Source: Streptomyces lienomycini | GTDB taxonomy: Bacteria > Actinomycetota > Actinomycetes > Streptomycetales > Streptomycetaceae | Length of the DNA stretch: 64,000 nt | Reading direction: 5' to 3' | Assembly: GCF_027947595.1 (NCBI RefSeq) | Contig: NZ_CP116257.1 | Coordinates: 1,860,001-1,924,000 of the forward strand | Part shown: piece by piece, positions 16,936 through 25,868 of the stretch | Layout of the letters: the number at the start of each line of letters is the position of its first letter | How positions within the stretch are numbered: position 1 is the stretch's first letter | Program-made: the position numbers and the translations under genes | Notes under the pieces: generated by a model | What the model was told of the DNA's origin: nothing | Databases searched by the model: none | What the model saw: only the letters and a program-made list of their open reading frames with translations

Positions 16936-17805
16936 ATGAGCACGCGGATCGCCTTCCTCAAGGGGCACGGCACAGAGAACGACTTCGTGATCGTTCCGGA
17001 CCCGGAGAACGTCCTCGACCTGCCCCCCGCCGCCGTCGCCGCCCTGTGCGACCGCCGCGCGGGCCTCGGCGGCGACGGACTGCTGCACGTGGTGCGGTCC
17101 GCGGCCCATCCCGAGGCCAGGGGCATGGCCGCCGACGCGGAGTGGTTCATGGACTACCGCAACGGCGACGGCTCGGTGGCGGAGATGTGCGGCAACGGCG
17201 TGCGGGTCTTCGCGCGCTACCTCCAGCACGCCGGGCACGCCACCGAGGGTGACCTCGCGATCGCGACGCGCGGGGGCGTCAAGACCGTGCACCTCGCCAA
17301 GAACGGGGACGTCACCGTGGGCATGGGCCGCGCGCGGCTCCCCGAGGGCGACGTCGAGGTGAGCGTCGGCGAGCACACCTGGCCCGCGCGGAACGTGAAC
17401 ATGGGCAACCCGCACGCGGTCGCCTTCGTCGCCGACCTCGCCCACGCCGGCGACCTGTACGCCCCGCCGCCCCACCGGCCCGCCGGCGCCTACCCGGACG
17501 GGGTCAACGTCGAGTTCGTGGTCGACCGCGGCCCCCGTCACGTCGCGATGCGCGTGCACGAGCGCGGCTCCGGGGAGACCCGCTCCTGCGGCACCGGCGC
17601 GTGTGCCGTCGCCGTCGCCGCCGCCCGCCGGGACGGCGTCGACCCGGCGGTCACCGGCACCCCGGTGACGTACACCGTCGACGTGCCCGGCGGAACCCTG
17701 GTGATCACCGAGCGCCCCGACGGCGAGATCGACATGACGGGGCCCGCGGTGATCGTCGCGGAGGGCGCGTTCGACTCCGCATGGCTGGAAGGGGTACTCG
17801 GCTGA
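16936..17805 (+). CDS. dapF: Diaminopimelate epimerase DapF
   Basis: The 289-aa enzyme converts LL- to meso-diaminopimelate for lysine and for peptidoglycan. The two catalytic cysteines are C85 in EMCGNGVR and C218 in RSCGTGACA. KGHGTENDF at the N-terminus and NPHAVAF in the middle are family hallmarks. Streptomyces wall peptidoglycan uses LL-DAP, so here DapF mainly serves lysine synthesis; that is general knowledge. The start has a -10-like hexamer 6 nt upstream. Confidence 0.95.
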   Translation: MSTRIAFLKGHGTENDFVIVPDPENVLDLPPAAVAALCDRRAGLGGDGLLHVVRSAAHPEARGMAADAEWFMDYRNGDGSVAEMCGNGVRVFARYLQHAGHATEGDLAIATRGGVKTVHLAKNGDVTVGMGRARLPEGDVEVSVGEHTWPARNVNMGNPHAVAFVADLAHAGDLYAPPPHRPAGAYPDGVNVEFVVDRGPRHVAMRVHERGSGETRSCGTGACAVAVAAARRDGVDPAVTGTPVTYTVDVPGGTLVITERPDGEIDMTGPAVIVAEGAFDSAWLEGVLG

Positions 17806-18066
17806 ACCACGACCCGATGACGGACCGGCCGGTGTCCGGCAAACCGGTGAACCACAGCCCGGTCCATGACACTCAGTGCGAAAACGTAAACCCTCGGACC
17901 ATCGCTCGAATGGGTGATCCGTTTCACGCTCGGCGAGAGGCGGTCGGCCGCACGTGATGGGCTCGATAGCATCAAGCACCGGCCCGGACGGGGGACCGAC
18001 ACCATCCCCTGAGCCGTGTCCGCCCTGGGATTCCCCGTCCGCCGGTCCGCGCAGCCGGAGGTGCCC

Positions 18067-20232
18067 ATGAACGCGGAGGCCGTGAATCCAGCGAGCCCGG
18101 GCCCTGTGCCGCCCGCGGCCACCGGCGCCGCCGCGCCGACGCCCCGCAGGAAGGCCCGCCCCCGCATCGACCTGCGCCGGCTGGGCCGCGCCGCCCTGCT
18201 CGGCTCCGCCACCCGCAGCCGGGGCCTGCCCGACGCCATCGGCCACGTCGTCGAGGCCCACCGCGCCCACCACCCCGACGCCGACCTCGACCCGCTGCGC
18301 CGCGCCTACGTCCTGGCCGAGTCCTCGCACCGCGGCCAGATGCGCAAGAGCGGCGAGCCGTACATCACCCACCCCCTCGCCGTCACCCTGATCCTCGCCG
18401 AGCTGGGCGCGGAGACCACGACCCTGACCGCCTCGCTCCTCCACGACACGGTCGAGGACACCGAGGTGACGCTCGACCAGGTCGGCGACCAGTTCGGCGC
18501 CGAGGTCCGCTACCTCGTCGACGGCGTCACCAAGCTGGAGAAGGTCGACTACGGCGCCGCCGCCGAACCCGAGACCTTCCGCAAGATGCTCCTCGCCACC
18601 GGCAACGACGTCCGCGTGATGTCGATCAAACTCGCCGACCGGCTCCACAACATGCGCACCCTCGGCGTCATGCGCCGCGAGAAACAGGAGCGCATCGCCA
18701 AGGTCACCCGCGACGTGCTCATCCCGCTCGCCGAACGGCTCGGCGTCCAGGCGCTCAAGTCCGAGCTGGAGGACCTGGTCTTCGCGGTCATGCACCCCGA
18801 GGAGTACGAGCACACCCGCAAACTGGTCCACGACAACGCCGCCCGCGCGGACGACCCGCTCACCGCGGTCGCCGACGAGGTGCGCGGCGTGCTCCGCGAG
18901 GCCGACATCCAGGCCGAAGTCCTCATCCGGCCCCGCCACTTCGTCTCGGTGCACCGCGTCTCCCGCAAGCGCGGCACCCTTCGCGGCGCGGACTTCGGCC
19001 GCCTCCTGGTGCTCGTGCAGGAGGACGCCGACTGCTACGCCGTCCTCGGTGAACTGCACACCTGTCTGACGCCCGTCGTCTCGGAGTTCAAGGACTTCAT
19101 CGCCGTCCCCAAGTTCAACCTGTACCAGTCGCTGCACACGGCGGTCGCCCGCGCCGAGGACGGCCAGGTCGTCGAAGTCCTCATCCGCACCCACCAGATG
19201 CACAAGGTCGCCGAGGCCGGCGTCGTCGCACTCGGCAACCCCTACGCCCAGCCCGCGGAGGAGCAGAGCCCCGGCGACGGCGAGCGCGCCGACCCGACCC
19301 GGCCCGGCTGGCTCTCCCGGCTGCTCGACTGGCAGCGCGGCGCCCCCGACCCCGACACGTTCTGGTCCACCCTCCGGGAGGACCTCGCCCAGGACCGCGA
19401 GATCACCGTCTTCCGCCCCGACGGCGGCACCCTGGGTCTGCCCGAGGGCGCGACCTGCGTCGACGCCGCGTACGCCCAGTACGGCGAGGACGCGCACGCG
19501 ACCATCGGCGCCCGGGTCAACGGCCGCCTGGCGCCCATGAGCACGGTGCTGCGGGACGGCGACACCGTCCAGCTCCTGATGGGTCAGGACTCCGCCTCCG
19601 AGCCGTCCAAGGAGTGGCTGGAGCACGCCCGCACGCCCGCCGCGCGGATCGCCATCCAGCGCAGGCTCGCGGCCCACCCGGAGCCCGTGCCCGAAGCGGA
19701 GGAGCCGCTCCGCGACCCCGCCGCACCCGACGCCCACCCCCCGCGTCCCGCCGCCGACACTCCGGCCGCCCGCCCCGCCTCCGCCGACGTCCTCGTCGAC
19801 CCGCCGGGTGCGACCGTGCGGCTGGCGGGCTGCTGCACCCCCGTACCGCCGGACGAGATCACCGGCTTCGCCGTGCGCGGGGGAGTGGTGACCGTGCACC
19901 GCGCCCAGTGCCCGGTGGTGGCGCGCATGAAGGACGCGGGGCGCACGGAGGTCGCCGTGCGCTGGGGCGAGAGCACCGAGTGCCGGGTCACCCTGCTCGC
20001 CGAATCGTTCGGCCGCCCGCATCTGCTGGCCGACCTCACCGAGGCCATGGCCCTCGAAGGGGCCGAGATCGTCTCCGCGACCGTCGAACCCCCGGACCGG
20101 CAGCGGGTCCGGCACAGCTACACCGTCCTGCTCCCGGACGCGGCCCGACTGCCCGCCCTCATGCGCGCCATGCGCGAGGTGGCCGGCGTCTACGACGTCA
20201 GCCGCGCACAGCCGCAGCCGACCGGCGCCTGA
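18067..20232 (+). CDS. rshA: RSH (RelA/SpoT homologue) with intact HD and diverged synthetase domain
   Basis: The 721-aa protein has the ppGpp hydrolase HD domain (SSHRGQMRKSGEPYITHPLAV, LLHDTVEDT with H126/D127), a synthetase-like domain at about 285-395, a TGS domain at about 455-515, a conserved-Cys domain (LAGCCTPV) and a C-terminal ACT domain. HD residues look complete. In the synthetase part the Asp (GADFGRLLV) and Glu (VEVLIRT) remain, but the usual basic substrate segment is changed, YDLIAxR-like has become ADFGRLL, and NGYQSLHT is NLYQSLHT. It may be mainly a hydrolase. ATG 18067 has GGAGGTG 5 nt upstream. It corresponds to rshA, the second RSH beside relA in S. coelicolor. Confidence 0.88.
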   Translation: MNAEAVNPASPGPVPPAATGAAAPTPRRKARPRIDLRRLGRAALLGSATRSRGLPDAIGHVVEAHRAHHPDADLDPLRRAYVLAESSHRGQMRKSGEPYITHPLAVTLILAELGAETTTLTASLLHDTVEDTEVTLDQVGDQFGAEVRYLVDGVTKLEKVDYGAAAEPETFRKMLLATGNDVRVMSIKLADRLHNMRTLGVMRREKQERIAKVTRDVLIPLAERLGVQALKSELEDLVFAVMHPEEYEHTRKLVHDNAARADDPLTAVADEVRGVLREADIQAEVLIRPRHFVSVHRVSRKRGTLRGADFGRLLVLVQEDADCYAVLGELHTCLTPVVSEFKDFIAVPKFNLYQSLHTAVARAEDGQVVEVLIRTHQMHKVAEAGVVALGNPYAQPAEEQSPGDGERADPTRPGWLSRLLDWQRGAPDPDTFWSTLREDLAQDREITVFRPDGGTLGLPEGATCVDAAYAQYGEDAHATIGARVNGRLAPMSTVLRDGDTVQLLMGQDSASEPSKEWLEHARTPAARIAIQRRLAAHPEPVPEAEEPLRDPAAPDAHPPRPAADTPAARPASADVLVDPPGATVRLAGCCTPVPPDEITGFAVRGGVVTVHRAQCPVVARMKDAGRTEVAVRWGESTECRVTLLAESFGRPHLLADLTEAMALEGAEIVSATVEPPDRQRVRHSYTVLLPDAARLPALMRAMREVAGVYDVSRAQPQPTGA

Positions 20233-20279
20233 CCGGTACGCGCGCCGCAGCCGACCGGCGCCTGACCCGTACGCGCGCC
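20214..20279. repeat. 33-bp tandem duplication across the rshA stop codon
   Basis: Two adjacent 33-bp copies (20214-20246 and 20247-20279) differ at one base. Each includes the PQPTGA-stop codons, so the second copy repeats the C-terminal codons and stop in frame. The copy number is a multiple of three and its recent origin is clear from the near identity. Confidence 0.85.
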
Positions 20280-20342
20280 GCGGCTCTCCGGTACGGCCTC
20301 CCGCCGCAGCGCCGCGCCGGGAGAGGCGTACGGGAGAGCCGC
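20280..20342 (+). terminator. Imperfect long stem-loop after rshA
   Basis: Arms of about 23 nt (starting GCGGCTCTCC at 20280 and ending GGAGAGCCGC at 20342) pair with a few mismatches around a GC-rich loop. This is probably the rshA terminator, upstream of the peptidase gene. Confidence 0.6.
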
Positions 20343-20439
20343 ACCGCGAAGCCGCCGCCGGGCCCGGGGACGTACCCGTTCGGGTGCCCCGGGCGCGCGC
20401 CGTCGCCGTGGGGCACGCGCGCGCTGATAGCGGTGAGGG

Positions 20440-21966
20440 ATGCTGCACACCCCTCACTCCCCGACTCCGCGAACCCGCGCACGCGCCCGGCGCCGGCTCA
20501 GGGCGGCCGCGCTGCTCGCCTCGGCCGTGTCCGTCTGCCTGGTCGCCGCGAGCGCCCCGCCGGCTCCGCTGGGTGTCGGCGACCGCCTCTTCCCGCACCT
20601 GGGCAACCCCGGCTACGACGTGGCGGCGTACGACCTCTCCTTCACCTACTCCGGCGACAACAGCAAGCCGCTGAAGGCCGTCACCACCATCGAGGCCCGC
20701 ACGACGGCGGACCTGGACCGGGTCAACCTCGACTTCGCCCACGGCCGGGTCGACTCCGTCGATGTCGACGGCGAGCCCGCCGGCTTCACCACCGCCGGCG
20801 AGGACCTCGTCGTCACGCCCGAGGACGCGCTCGACGAGGGGGAGTGGACCCGGATCACCGTGCGGCACACCAGCGACCCCGTCTACCCCGAGGACCGCCA
20901 GGGCGGCTGGGTGCGCACCGCCGACGGACTCGCCATGGCCAACCAGGCCGACGTCGCCCACCTGGTGTTCCCCTGCAACGACCACCCCTCCGACAAGGCC
21001 CGGTTCACCTTCCACGTCACCGCCCCCGACGGACTCACCGCCGTCGCGAACGGACTGCCGACGGACGTGGACCGGACCGGTGGAACCACCACCTGGACCT
21101 ACCGCAGCCCGCACCCCATGGCCACCGAACTGGCCCAGGTCTCGATCGGCCGCTCCACGGTGCTGCACCGCACCGGCCCGCACGGGCTGCCCCTCCGAGA
21201 CGTCGTGCCGACGAAGCACCGCACGGCGCTGGAACCCTGGCTGAAGAAGACCCCGGAGCAGATCGCCTGGATGGAGAAGAAGGTCGGGCGCTACCCCTTC
21301 GAGACGTACGGCCTGCTCATGGCCGACGCCACCACCGGCTTCGAACTGGAGACCCAGACGCTCTCCCTCTTCGAGCGGGAGCTGTTCACCGAGCCCGCCT
21401 ACCCGCAGTGGTACGTCGAGGCGATCATGGTCCACGAGCTGGCCCACCAGTGGTTCGGCGACAGCGTCAGCCCGGCCACCTGGTCCGACCTGTGGCTCAA
21501 CGAAGGGCACGCCACCTGGTACGAGGCGCTGTACGCCGAGGAGACCGCGGAGAAGCCCATGGCGGCACGGATGAAGGCCGCCTACGGCGCCTCCGACCGC
21601 TGGCGCACCGCGGGCGGACCGCCCGCGGCCCCCAAGCCGCCGAAGAACGGCAGCAAGACCGGCATCTTCCGCGCCAACATGTACGACGGCTCGGCACTCG
21701 TGCTCTACGCCCTGCGCCAGGACATCGGCCGCCCGGCCTTCGAACGCCTCGAAGCCGCCTGGGTCGACCGCCACCGGGACGGCACGGCGACCACCGCCGA
21801 CTTCGTCCGGCTCGCCTCGGAGATCTCCGGCCGCGACCTGCGCGACTTCTTCCAGGCCTGGCTGTACGAAGAGAAGACCCCGCCGATGCCCGGCCACCCG
21901 GACTGGAAGCAGACCCCCGCCGAGAAGGGCACCGCCAAGGCGTCGGCGAAGGCGCACGGGGAATAA
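20440..21966 (+). CDS. Exported M1-family aminopeptidase
   Basis: The 508-aa zinc metallopeptidase has an Arg-rich signal peptide with a hydrophobic core at about residues 22-38. Zinc ligands are H332 and H336 in VHELAHQW plus E355 in LNEGHATW, with the correct 18-residue spacing. The exopeptidase motif, usually GxMEN, appears as GFELETQT, which keeps the glutamate. It is shorter than PepN (about 850 aa), as is normal for the secreted actinomycete branch. Expected role: trimming peptides outside the cell. The ATG follows a weak ribosome site (GTGAGGG). Confidence 0.88.
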   Translation: MLHTPHSPTPRTRARARRRLRAAALLASAVSVCLVAASAPPAPLGVGDRLFPHLGNPGYDVAAYDLSFTYSGDNSKPLKAVTTIEARTTADLDRVNLDFAHGRVDSVDVDGEPAGFTTAGEDLVVTPEDALDEGEWTRITVRHTSDPVYPEDRQGGWVRTADGLAMANQADVAHLVFPCNDHPSDKARFTFHVTAPDGLTAVANGLPTDVDRTGGTTTWTYRSPHPMATELAQVSIGRSTVLHRTGPHGLPLRDVVPTKHRTALEPWLKKTPEQIAWMEKKVGRYPFETYGLLMADATTGFELETQTLSLFERELFTEPAYPQWYVEAIMVHELAHQWFGDSVSPATWSDLWLNEGHATWYEALYAEETAEKPMAARMKAAYGASDRWRTAGGPPAAPKPPKNGSKTGIFRANMYDGSALVLYALRQDIGRPAFERLEAAWVDRHRDGTATTADFVRLASEISGRDLRDFFQAWLYEEKTPPMPGHPDWKQTPAEKGTAKASAKAHGE

Positions 21967-21980
21967 GCCGGTGACGAGAC

Positions 21981-22024
21981 GGCCCGTGCCGTGCGACCAT
22001 CTTCGGGACGGTGCGGTACGGGCC
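21981..22024 (+). terminator. Stem-loop after the M1 peptidase
   Basis: Arms GGCCCGTGCCG and CGGTACGGGCC pair with one G-U-type mismatch, 15 nt past the stop. The remaining 88 nt before hflX probably hold its promoter. Confidence 0.5.
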
Positions 22025-22112
22025 GCGGGAATCTCCCCGACGGCTCGCACGTTGTACACGATGTCGCGGCGAACGCGTCGCGCCGACCGCTTCCCAGCTA
22101 CCTAAGGATCCA

Positions 22113-23606
22113 ATGACCTCCTCTTCTTCCCCCTCCCAGGACACCAAGCGTCTCGCGCAGACCTACCCCGAGGGCCTTCGGGCCGATGCCCTGATGGAAG
22201 AGGACGTCGCCTGGAGCCACAAGAACGAGTCCCAGTGGGACGGCGAGCAGTTCGACCGCTCCGACCGCGCGGCCCTGCGCCGCGTGGCGGGCCTGTCCAC
22301 CGAGCTCGAGGACGTCACCGAGGTCGAGTACCGCCAGCTCCGCTTGGAGCGGGTCGTCCTCGTCGGCGTCTGGACGTCGGGCACCGTGCGGGACGCGGAG
22401 AACTCGCTGGCCGAACTGGCCGCCCTCGCGGAGACGGCGGGCGCCCTCGTCCTCGACGGCGTCGTCCAGCGCCGCGACAAGCCCGACGCCGCCACCTACA
22501 TCGGCTCCGGCAAGGCCGAGGAGCTGCGGGACGTCGTCCTCGACACGGGCGCGGACACCGTCATCTGCGACGGTGAGCTGAGCCCGGGGCAGCTGATCCA
22601 CCTCGAGGACGTCGTCAAGGTCAAGGTCATCGACCGCACGGCCCTGATCCTCGACATCTTCGCCCAGCACGCCAAGTCCCGAGAGGGCAAGGCGCAGGTC
22701 GCGCTCGCGCAGATGCAGTACATGCTGCCGAGGCTGCGCGGCTGGGGCCAGTCGCTGTCCCGGCAGATGGGCGGCGGCAAGGGCGGCGGCCTCGCCACCC
22801 GCGGCCCCGGTGAGACCAAGATCGAGACGGACCGGCGGCGGATCCGCGAGAAGATGGCGAAGATGCGCCGGGAGATCGCGGAGATGAAGACCGGCCGCGA
22901 GATCAAGCGCCAGGAGCGCAAGCGCCACAAGGTGCCCTCCGTCGCCATCGCGGGCTACACCAACGCCGGCAAGTCCTCTCTGCTCAACCGCCTCACCGGC
23001 GCGGGCGTGCTGGTGGAGAACGCGCTGTTCGCCACCCTCGACCCGACGGTGCGCCGCGCGGAGACCCCCAGCGGCCGCCTGTACACCCTGGCGGACACCG
23101 TCGGCTTCGTCCGGCACCTGCCGCACCACCTGGTCGAGGCGTTCCGCTCCACGATGGAGGAGGTCGGCGAGTCCGACCTGATCCTGCACGTGGTCGACGG
23201 TTCGCACCCCGTCCCGGAGGAGCAGCTGGCCGCCGTGCGTGAGGTGATCAGGGACGTCGGCGCCACCGACGTGCCCGAGATCGTCGTGATCAACAAGGCC
23301 GACATGGCCGACCCGTTGGTGCTCCAGCGGCTGATGCGGGTCGAGAAGCGGTCCATCGCCGTCTCGGCGCGCACCGGCCGGAACATCGACCAGTTGCTCG
23401 CGCTGATCGACAACGAGCTGCCGCGTCCCTCGGTCGAGATCGAGGCGCTCGTGCCGTACACCCACGGCAAGCTGGTCGCCCGCGCCCACGACGAGGGCGA
23501 GGTGATCTCCGAGGAGCACACCCCGGAGGGCACCCTGCTCAAGGTCCGGGTGCACGAGGAACTGGCGGCGGAGCTCACGCCGTACGTTCCGGCGCCGCTC
23601 GCCTGA
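22113..23606 (+). CDS. hflX: GTPase HflX
   Basis: The 497-aa ribosome-associated GTPase rescues or splits stalled 70S ribosomes in other bacteria. The N-terminal HflX domain includes DAATYIGSGKAEEL and the Gly-rich QMGGGKGGGLATRGPGETK segment. The G domain has P-loop GYTNAGKSSLL (about residues 281-291), DTVGFV and NKAD. A C-terminal extension of about 50 residues follows. ATG 22113 has AAGGA 6 nt upstream. It converges with the lipoprotein protease gene across a shared hairpin. Confidence 0.94.
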   Translation: MTSSSSPSQDTKRLAQTYPEGLRADALMEEDVAWSHKNESQWDGEQFDRSDRAALRRVAGLSTELEDVTEVEYRQLRLERVVLVGVWTSGTVRDAENSLAELAALAETAGALVLDGVVQRRDKPDAATYIGSGKAEELRDVVLDTGADTVICDGELSPGQLIHLEDVVKVKVIDRTALILDIFAQHAKSREGKAQVALAQMQYMLPRLRGWGQSLSRQMGGGKGGGLATRGPGETKIETDRRRIREKMAKMRREIAEMKTGREIKRQERKRHKVPSVAIAGYTNAGKSSLLNRLTGAGVLVENALFATLDPTVRRAETPSGRLYTLADTVGFVRHLPHHLVEAFRSTMEEVGESDLILHVVDGSHPVPEEQLAAVREVIRDVGATDVPEIVVINKADMADPLVLQRLMRVEKRSIAVSARTGRNIDQLLALIDNELPRPSVEIEALVPYTHGKLVARAHDEGEVISEEHTPEGTLLKVRVHEELAAELTPYVPAPLA

Positions 23607-23614
23607 GCACGTAC

Positions 23615-23668
23615 CGCGACGGCCGAGGGTCCGCCTCCCATGTCGGGGGCGGGCCCTCGGCCGTCGCG
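23615..23668. terminator. Bidirectional terminator, hflX / protease
   Basis: Arms beginning CGCGACGGCCGAGGG and ending CCCTCGGCCGTCGCG pair over more than 20 bp with two mismatches near the loop, placed between convergent genes. Confidence 0.8.
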
Positions 23669-23704
23669 CGGTCGCCGCTTCGGGTGCCGTGACGCGTCGG
23701 GCCG

Positions 23705-24931
23705 CTACTTGGCGAACTTGCCGCTCACCGAGTCGAACACGCCCTCGGCCTCCTTGCCGAGGCGCGGGCCGGCCAGCCAACCGGCCGTCACCGGGCCGAT
23801 CGAGGTGTTGGAGACCAGCGCGGGCTTGCCGTCGGAACCGGCCGCGACCCAGCCACCGCCGGACGAACCGCCGGTCATGGTGCAGCCGATGCGGTACATC
23901 GTCGGGTCGGAGGCGTTGATCGACAGCCGTCCGGGCTTGTCCTGGCACTGGTACAGCTTCTGCCCGTCGTACGGCGGGGCGGCCGGGTAGCCGATCGCCT
24001 TCATGCTCTCGACCTCCGGCACGGCGGGCGCGTCGAAGTCCACCGGCAGTGCCGAGCCGACCGTCTCCTCCAGCGACTTGCCGCCGCTGCCCTCCTCCGG
24101 CGTCACATGGATCACGGCGAAGTCGTACGAGGCGCCGTCACCGCCCGTGGCGCCCCCCTGCTCGATCCACTGGTCCGAGGTCTGCGCCCAGTCCCCCCAC
24201 CACACGCCGTAGGGGGCCACCTCCTCCTTGGTGGCGGTCTGCAGTTCCTCGACCGACATGTCCGCGTCGTTGTACGACGGGACGAAGGCGATGTTGCGGT
24301 ACCAGCCGCCGCTCTTGCCGGCGTGCACGCAGTGACCCGCCGTCCACACCATGTTGGACTTCCCGGGGTGGGCCGGGTCCTTCACGACCGTCGCCGAGCA
24401 GACCATCGAGCCCTTGGGGGAGTCGAAGAGGAGCTTGCCGGCCGTGGCGGCGTTGTCGTGGTACTTGGCCGGCACGGCCTCCGCGTCGACGGGCGCGGGC
24501 TCCGGATCGGTGACGCCCTGGTCACCGGAGATGTCGTTCTCGTCGACTTCCTGGTCCGGCTCCTCGGCGTCCCGCATCCGGTCCGGGTCCCACAGGCCCT
24601 CGATGATCGGGTTGACGAAGTCCTGCGCCTCGCGCAGCCAGTCGTCCTTGTTCCAGTTCTTCCAGGCCCCGTTCTTCCACTCGTCGACGTCGATCCCGTG
24701 TTCCTTGAGCTTGTCCTTGATGTGGTCCGGGATCCGGATCCCGCCGTTGCCGTCGTCCGCGGCGGATGCGGAGGCCGAGGCGTCGCCGCCCGCCTCGGCG
24801 TCGCCGTCGTCGCACGCCGTGGCGGTGAGGGCGAGCGCGGAGACGAGCGCCACGGCGGCGGCCGCCGAGGAGGTTCCGCGCCGTCCGCGCCTGGACCCGC
24901 GCGTGGTGAACGACGGACGTATGGATCGCAT
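23705..24931 (-). CDS. Trypsin/V8-like serine protease lipoprotein
   Basis: The 408-aa protein has an Arg-rich signal and a lipobox-like TAC at Cys40, then a 120-residue acidic, Trp-rich pro-region-like segment (GIDVDEWKNGAWKNWNKDDW). The protease domain triad is H200 in TAGHC, D270 in YDFAVI and S357 in GGSSGGG. Cys pairs C178/C201 and C329/C350 are likely disulfides. The fold matches V8-like or secreted trypsin-like peptidases of Streptomyces. ATG 24931 has GGGGAG 8 nt upstream. Substrate unknown; the pro-region may be an inhibitor or chaperone. Confidence 0.88.
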   Translation of the reverse strand: MRSIRPSFTTRGSRRGRRGTSSAAAAVALVSALALTATACDDGDAEAGGDASASASAADDGNGGIRIPDHIKDKLKEHGIDVDEWKNGAWKNWNKDDWLREAQDFVNPIIEGLWDPDRMRDAEEPDQEVDENDISGDQGVTDPEPAPVDAEAVPAKYHDNAATAGKLLFDSPKGSMVCSATVVKDPAHPGKSNMVWTAGHCVHAGKSGGWYRNIAFVPSYNDADMSVEELQTATKEEVAPYGVWWGDWAQTSDQWIEQGGATGGDGASYDFAVIHVTPEEGSGGKSLEETVGSALPVDFDAPAVPEVESMKAIGYPAAPPYDGQKLYQCQDKPGRLSINASDPTMYRIGCTMTGGSSGGGWVAAGSDGKPALVSNTSIGPVTAGWLAGPRLGKEAEGVFDSVSGKFAK

Positions 24932-25301
24932 GGTGTTGACTCCCCCTGCTGTGAACGTACGTGGTGCCGCGACCGAACCGCCGAACGGCGGCGGACCGGG
25001 AACGGCACCACACACTATTAGCTGGCTGTGGGGGAGTCCCGACGGAACGGCAACGGTTCGGACACAGCCCTCTGACCTGGCGCGCTGCGTCAGATGGTTC
25101 GCGAGGCAGCGCCGTGGCAGCGTCGGGTCGGCGCCGCGGGCGGTGAACCGCCCGTCCGGGCGGGGATCTTCGGACAGGCCGTAACCCCGTGAACGGTCGA
25201 CGGTTGGTAGCGGTGGGGGGCCTGCTGTCCGGACGCGGGTCCCCGTGCCGGGGCGCCCCGGCAGGCCGCACCGTGTCCGGGCGGCGGGAGGTCGACAAGC
25301 C
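24932..25301. promoter_or_regulatory. Divergent intergenic region, protease / siderophore remnant
   Basis: This 370-nt gap has no convincing gene. It should carry the protease promoter (minus) and the promoter of the aminotransferase remnant (plus). I looked for an iron-regulator box (TTAGGTTAGGCTnACCTAA type); only a poor half-match TTAGCTGGCT is seen near 25018. Confidence 0.5.
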
Positions 25302-25829
25302 GTGACGGAATCCGTGTACGGGGCGCTCGCGTCCGGAGGCGGGAACGCCGGGCCGGCCATGGACCGGGACCAGGAGCGGGAGCGGGAGCGCGAGGGTGCC
25401 GTGTGCACGCGGGCGTGCGCGTCGCACAACGGTGGGACGCCGGAGTGCGCCGCGCGGGAAGGCGCTTCGAGGCGCCAGCCGGCGCGCGAAGCCGCGGCGC
25501 GCACCTCCCCGCGCGCCCTTCCGGTCGTACCGGTCCGGGCCCGGGGCCTGACCATCGAGGGCGCCGACGGCCACCGCTGCCTGGACTGCGTCTCCGGAAC
25601 GGGCAGCCTGGCCCTCGGACACAACCACCCCCTCGTGCTGGAAGCGATCCGCAGGGTTCTCGACTCAGGCGCCCCCTCGCAGGTCATGGACCTCACCACG
25701 CCCGTCGAGGACGCCTTCGTCACGGAACCGCGGCGCACCCTGCCGCCCCGACTCGCCGACGCCGTACAGGCGGTGGACCGTCGCGCCGACGACCCTGTCG
25801 CGATACGCGGGCAGCACCCTCCGCGTTGA
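25302..25829 (+). pseudogene. Truncated diaminobutyrate-type aminotransferase (class III), N-terminal remnant
   Basis: The 175-codon frame starts GTG 25302 with GGGAGG 10 nt upstream. Residues from about 70 match the start of class III diaminobutyrate/2-oxoglutarate aminotransferases of siderophore loci: VRARGLTIEGADG, SGTGSLALGHNHPLVLEAIR and QVMDLTTPVEDAFVTE. The match ends near RLADA, just where the FCGPxGTDAVEAALKL cofactor region should follow. The PLP lysine domain (about 300 residues) is absent, so it cannot be an active enzyme. After the break come 22 unrelated residues and a stop, 39 nt before the next start. Most simply, an internal deletion removed its 3' part and possibly a decarboxylase gene. 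Confidence 0.75.
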
Positions 25830-25868
25830 GACACACCGCCCGGACACCGCACGTCAGGAGCACCCGCG

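Noticed and set aside
16309..22059. A 1916-codon open frame on the minus strand
   Set aside because: It runs antisense through a membrane-protein gene, dapF, rshA and the M1 peptidase gene, has repetitive Gly/Arg/Val-rich content and matches no family. It is an effect of high GC.
25013..25031. Possible iron-regulator box before the siderophore remnant
   Set aside because: TTAGCTGGCT matches only a weak half of the DtxR-family consensus and has no symmetric partner.
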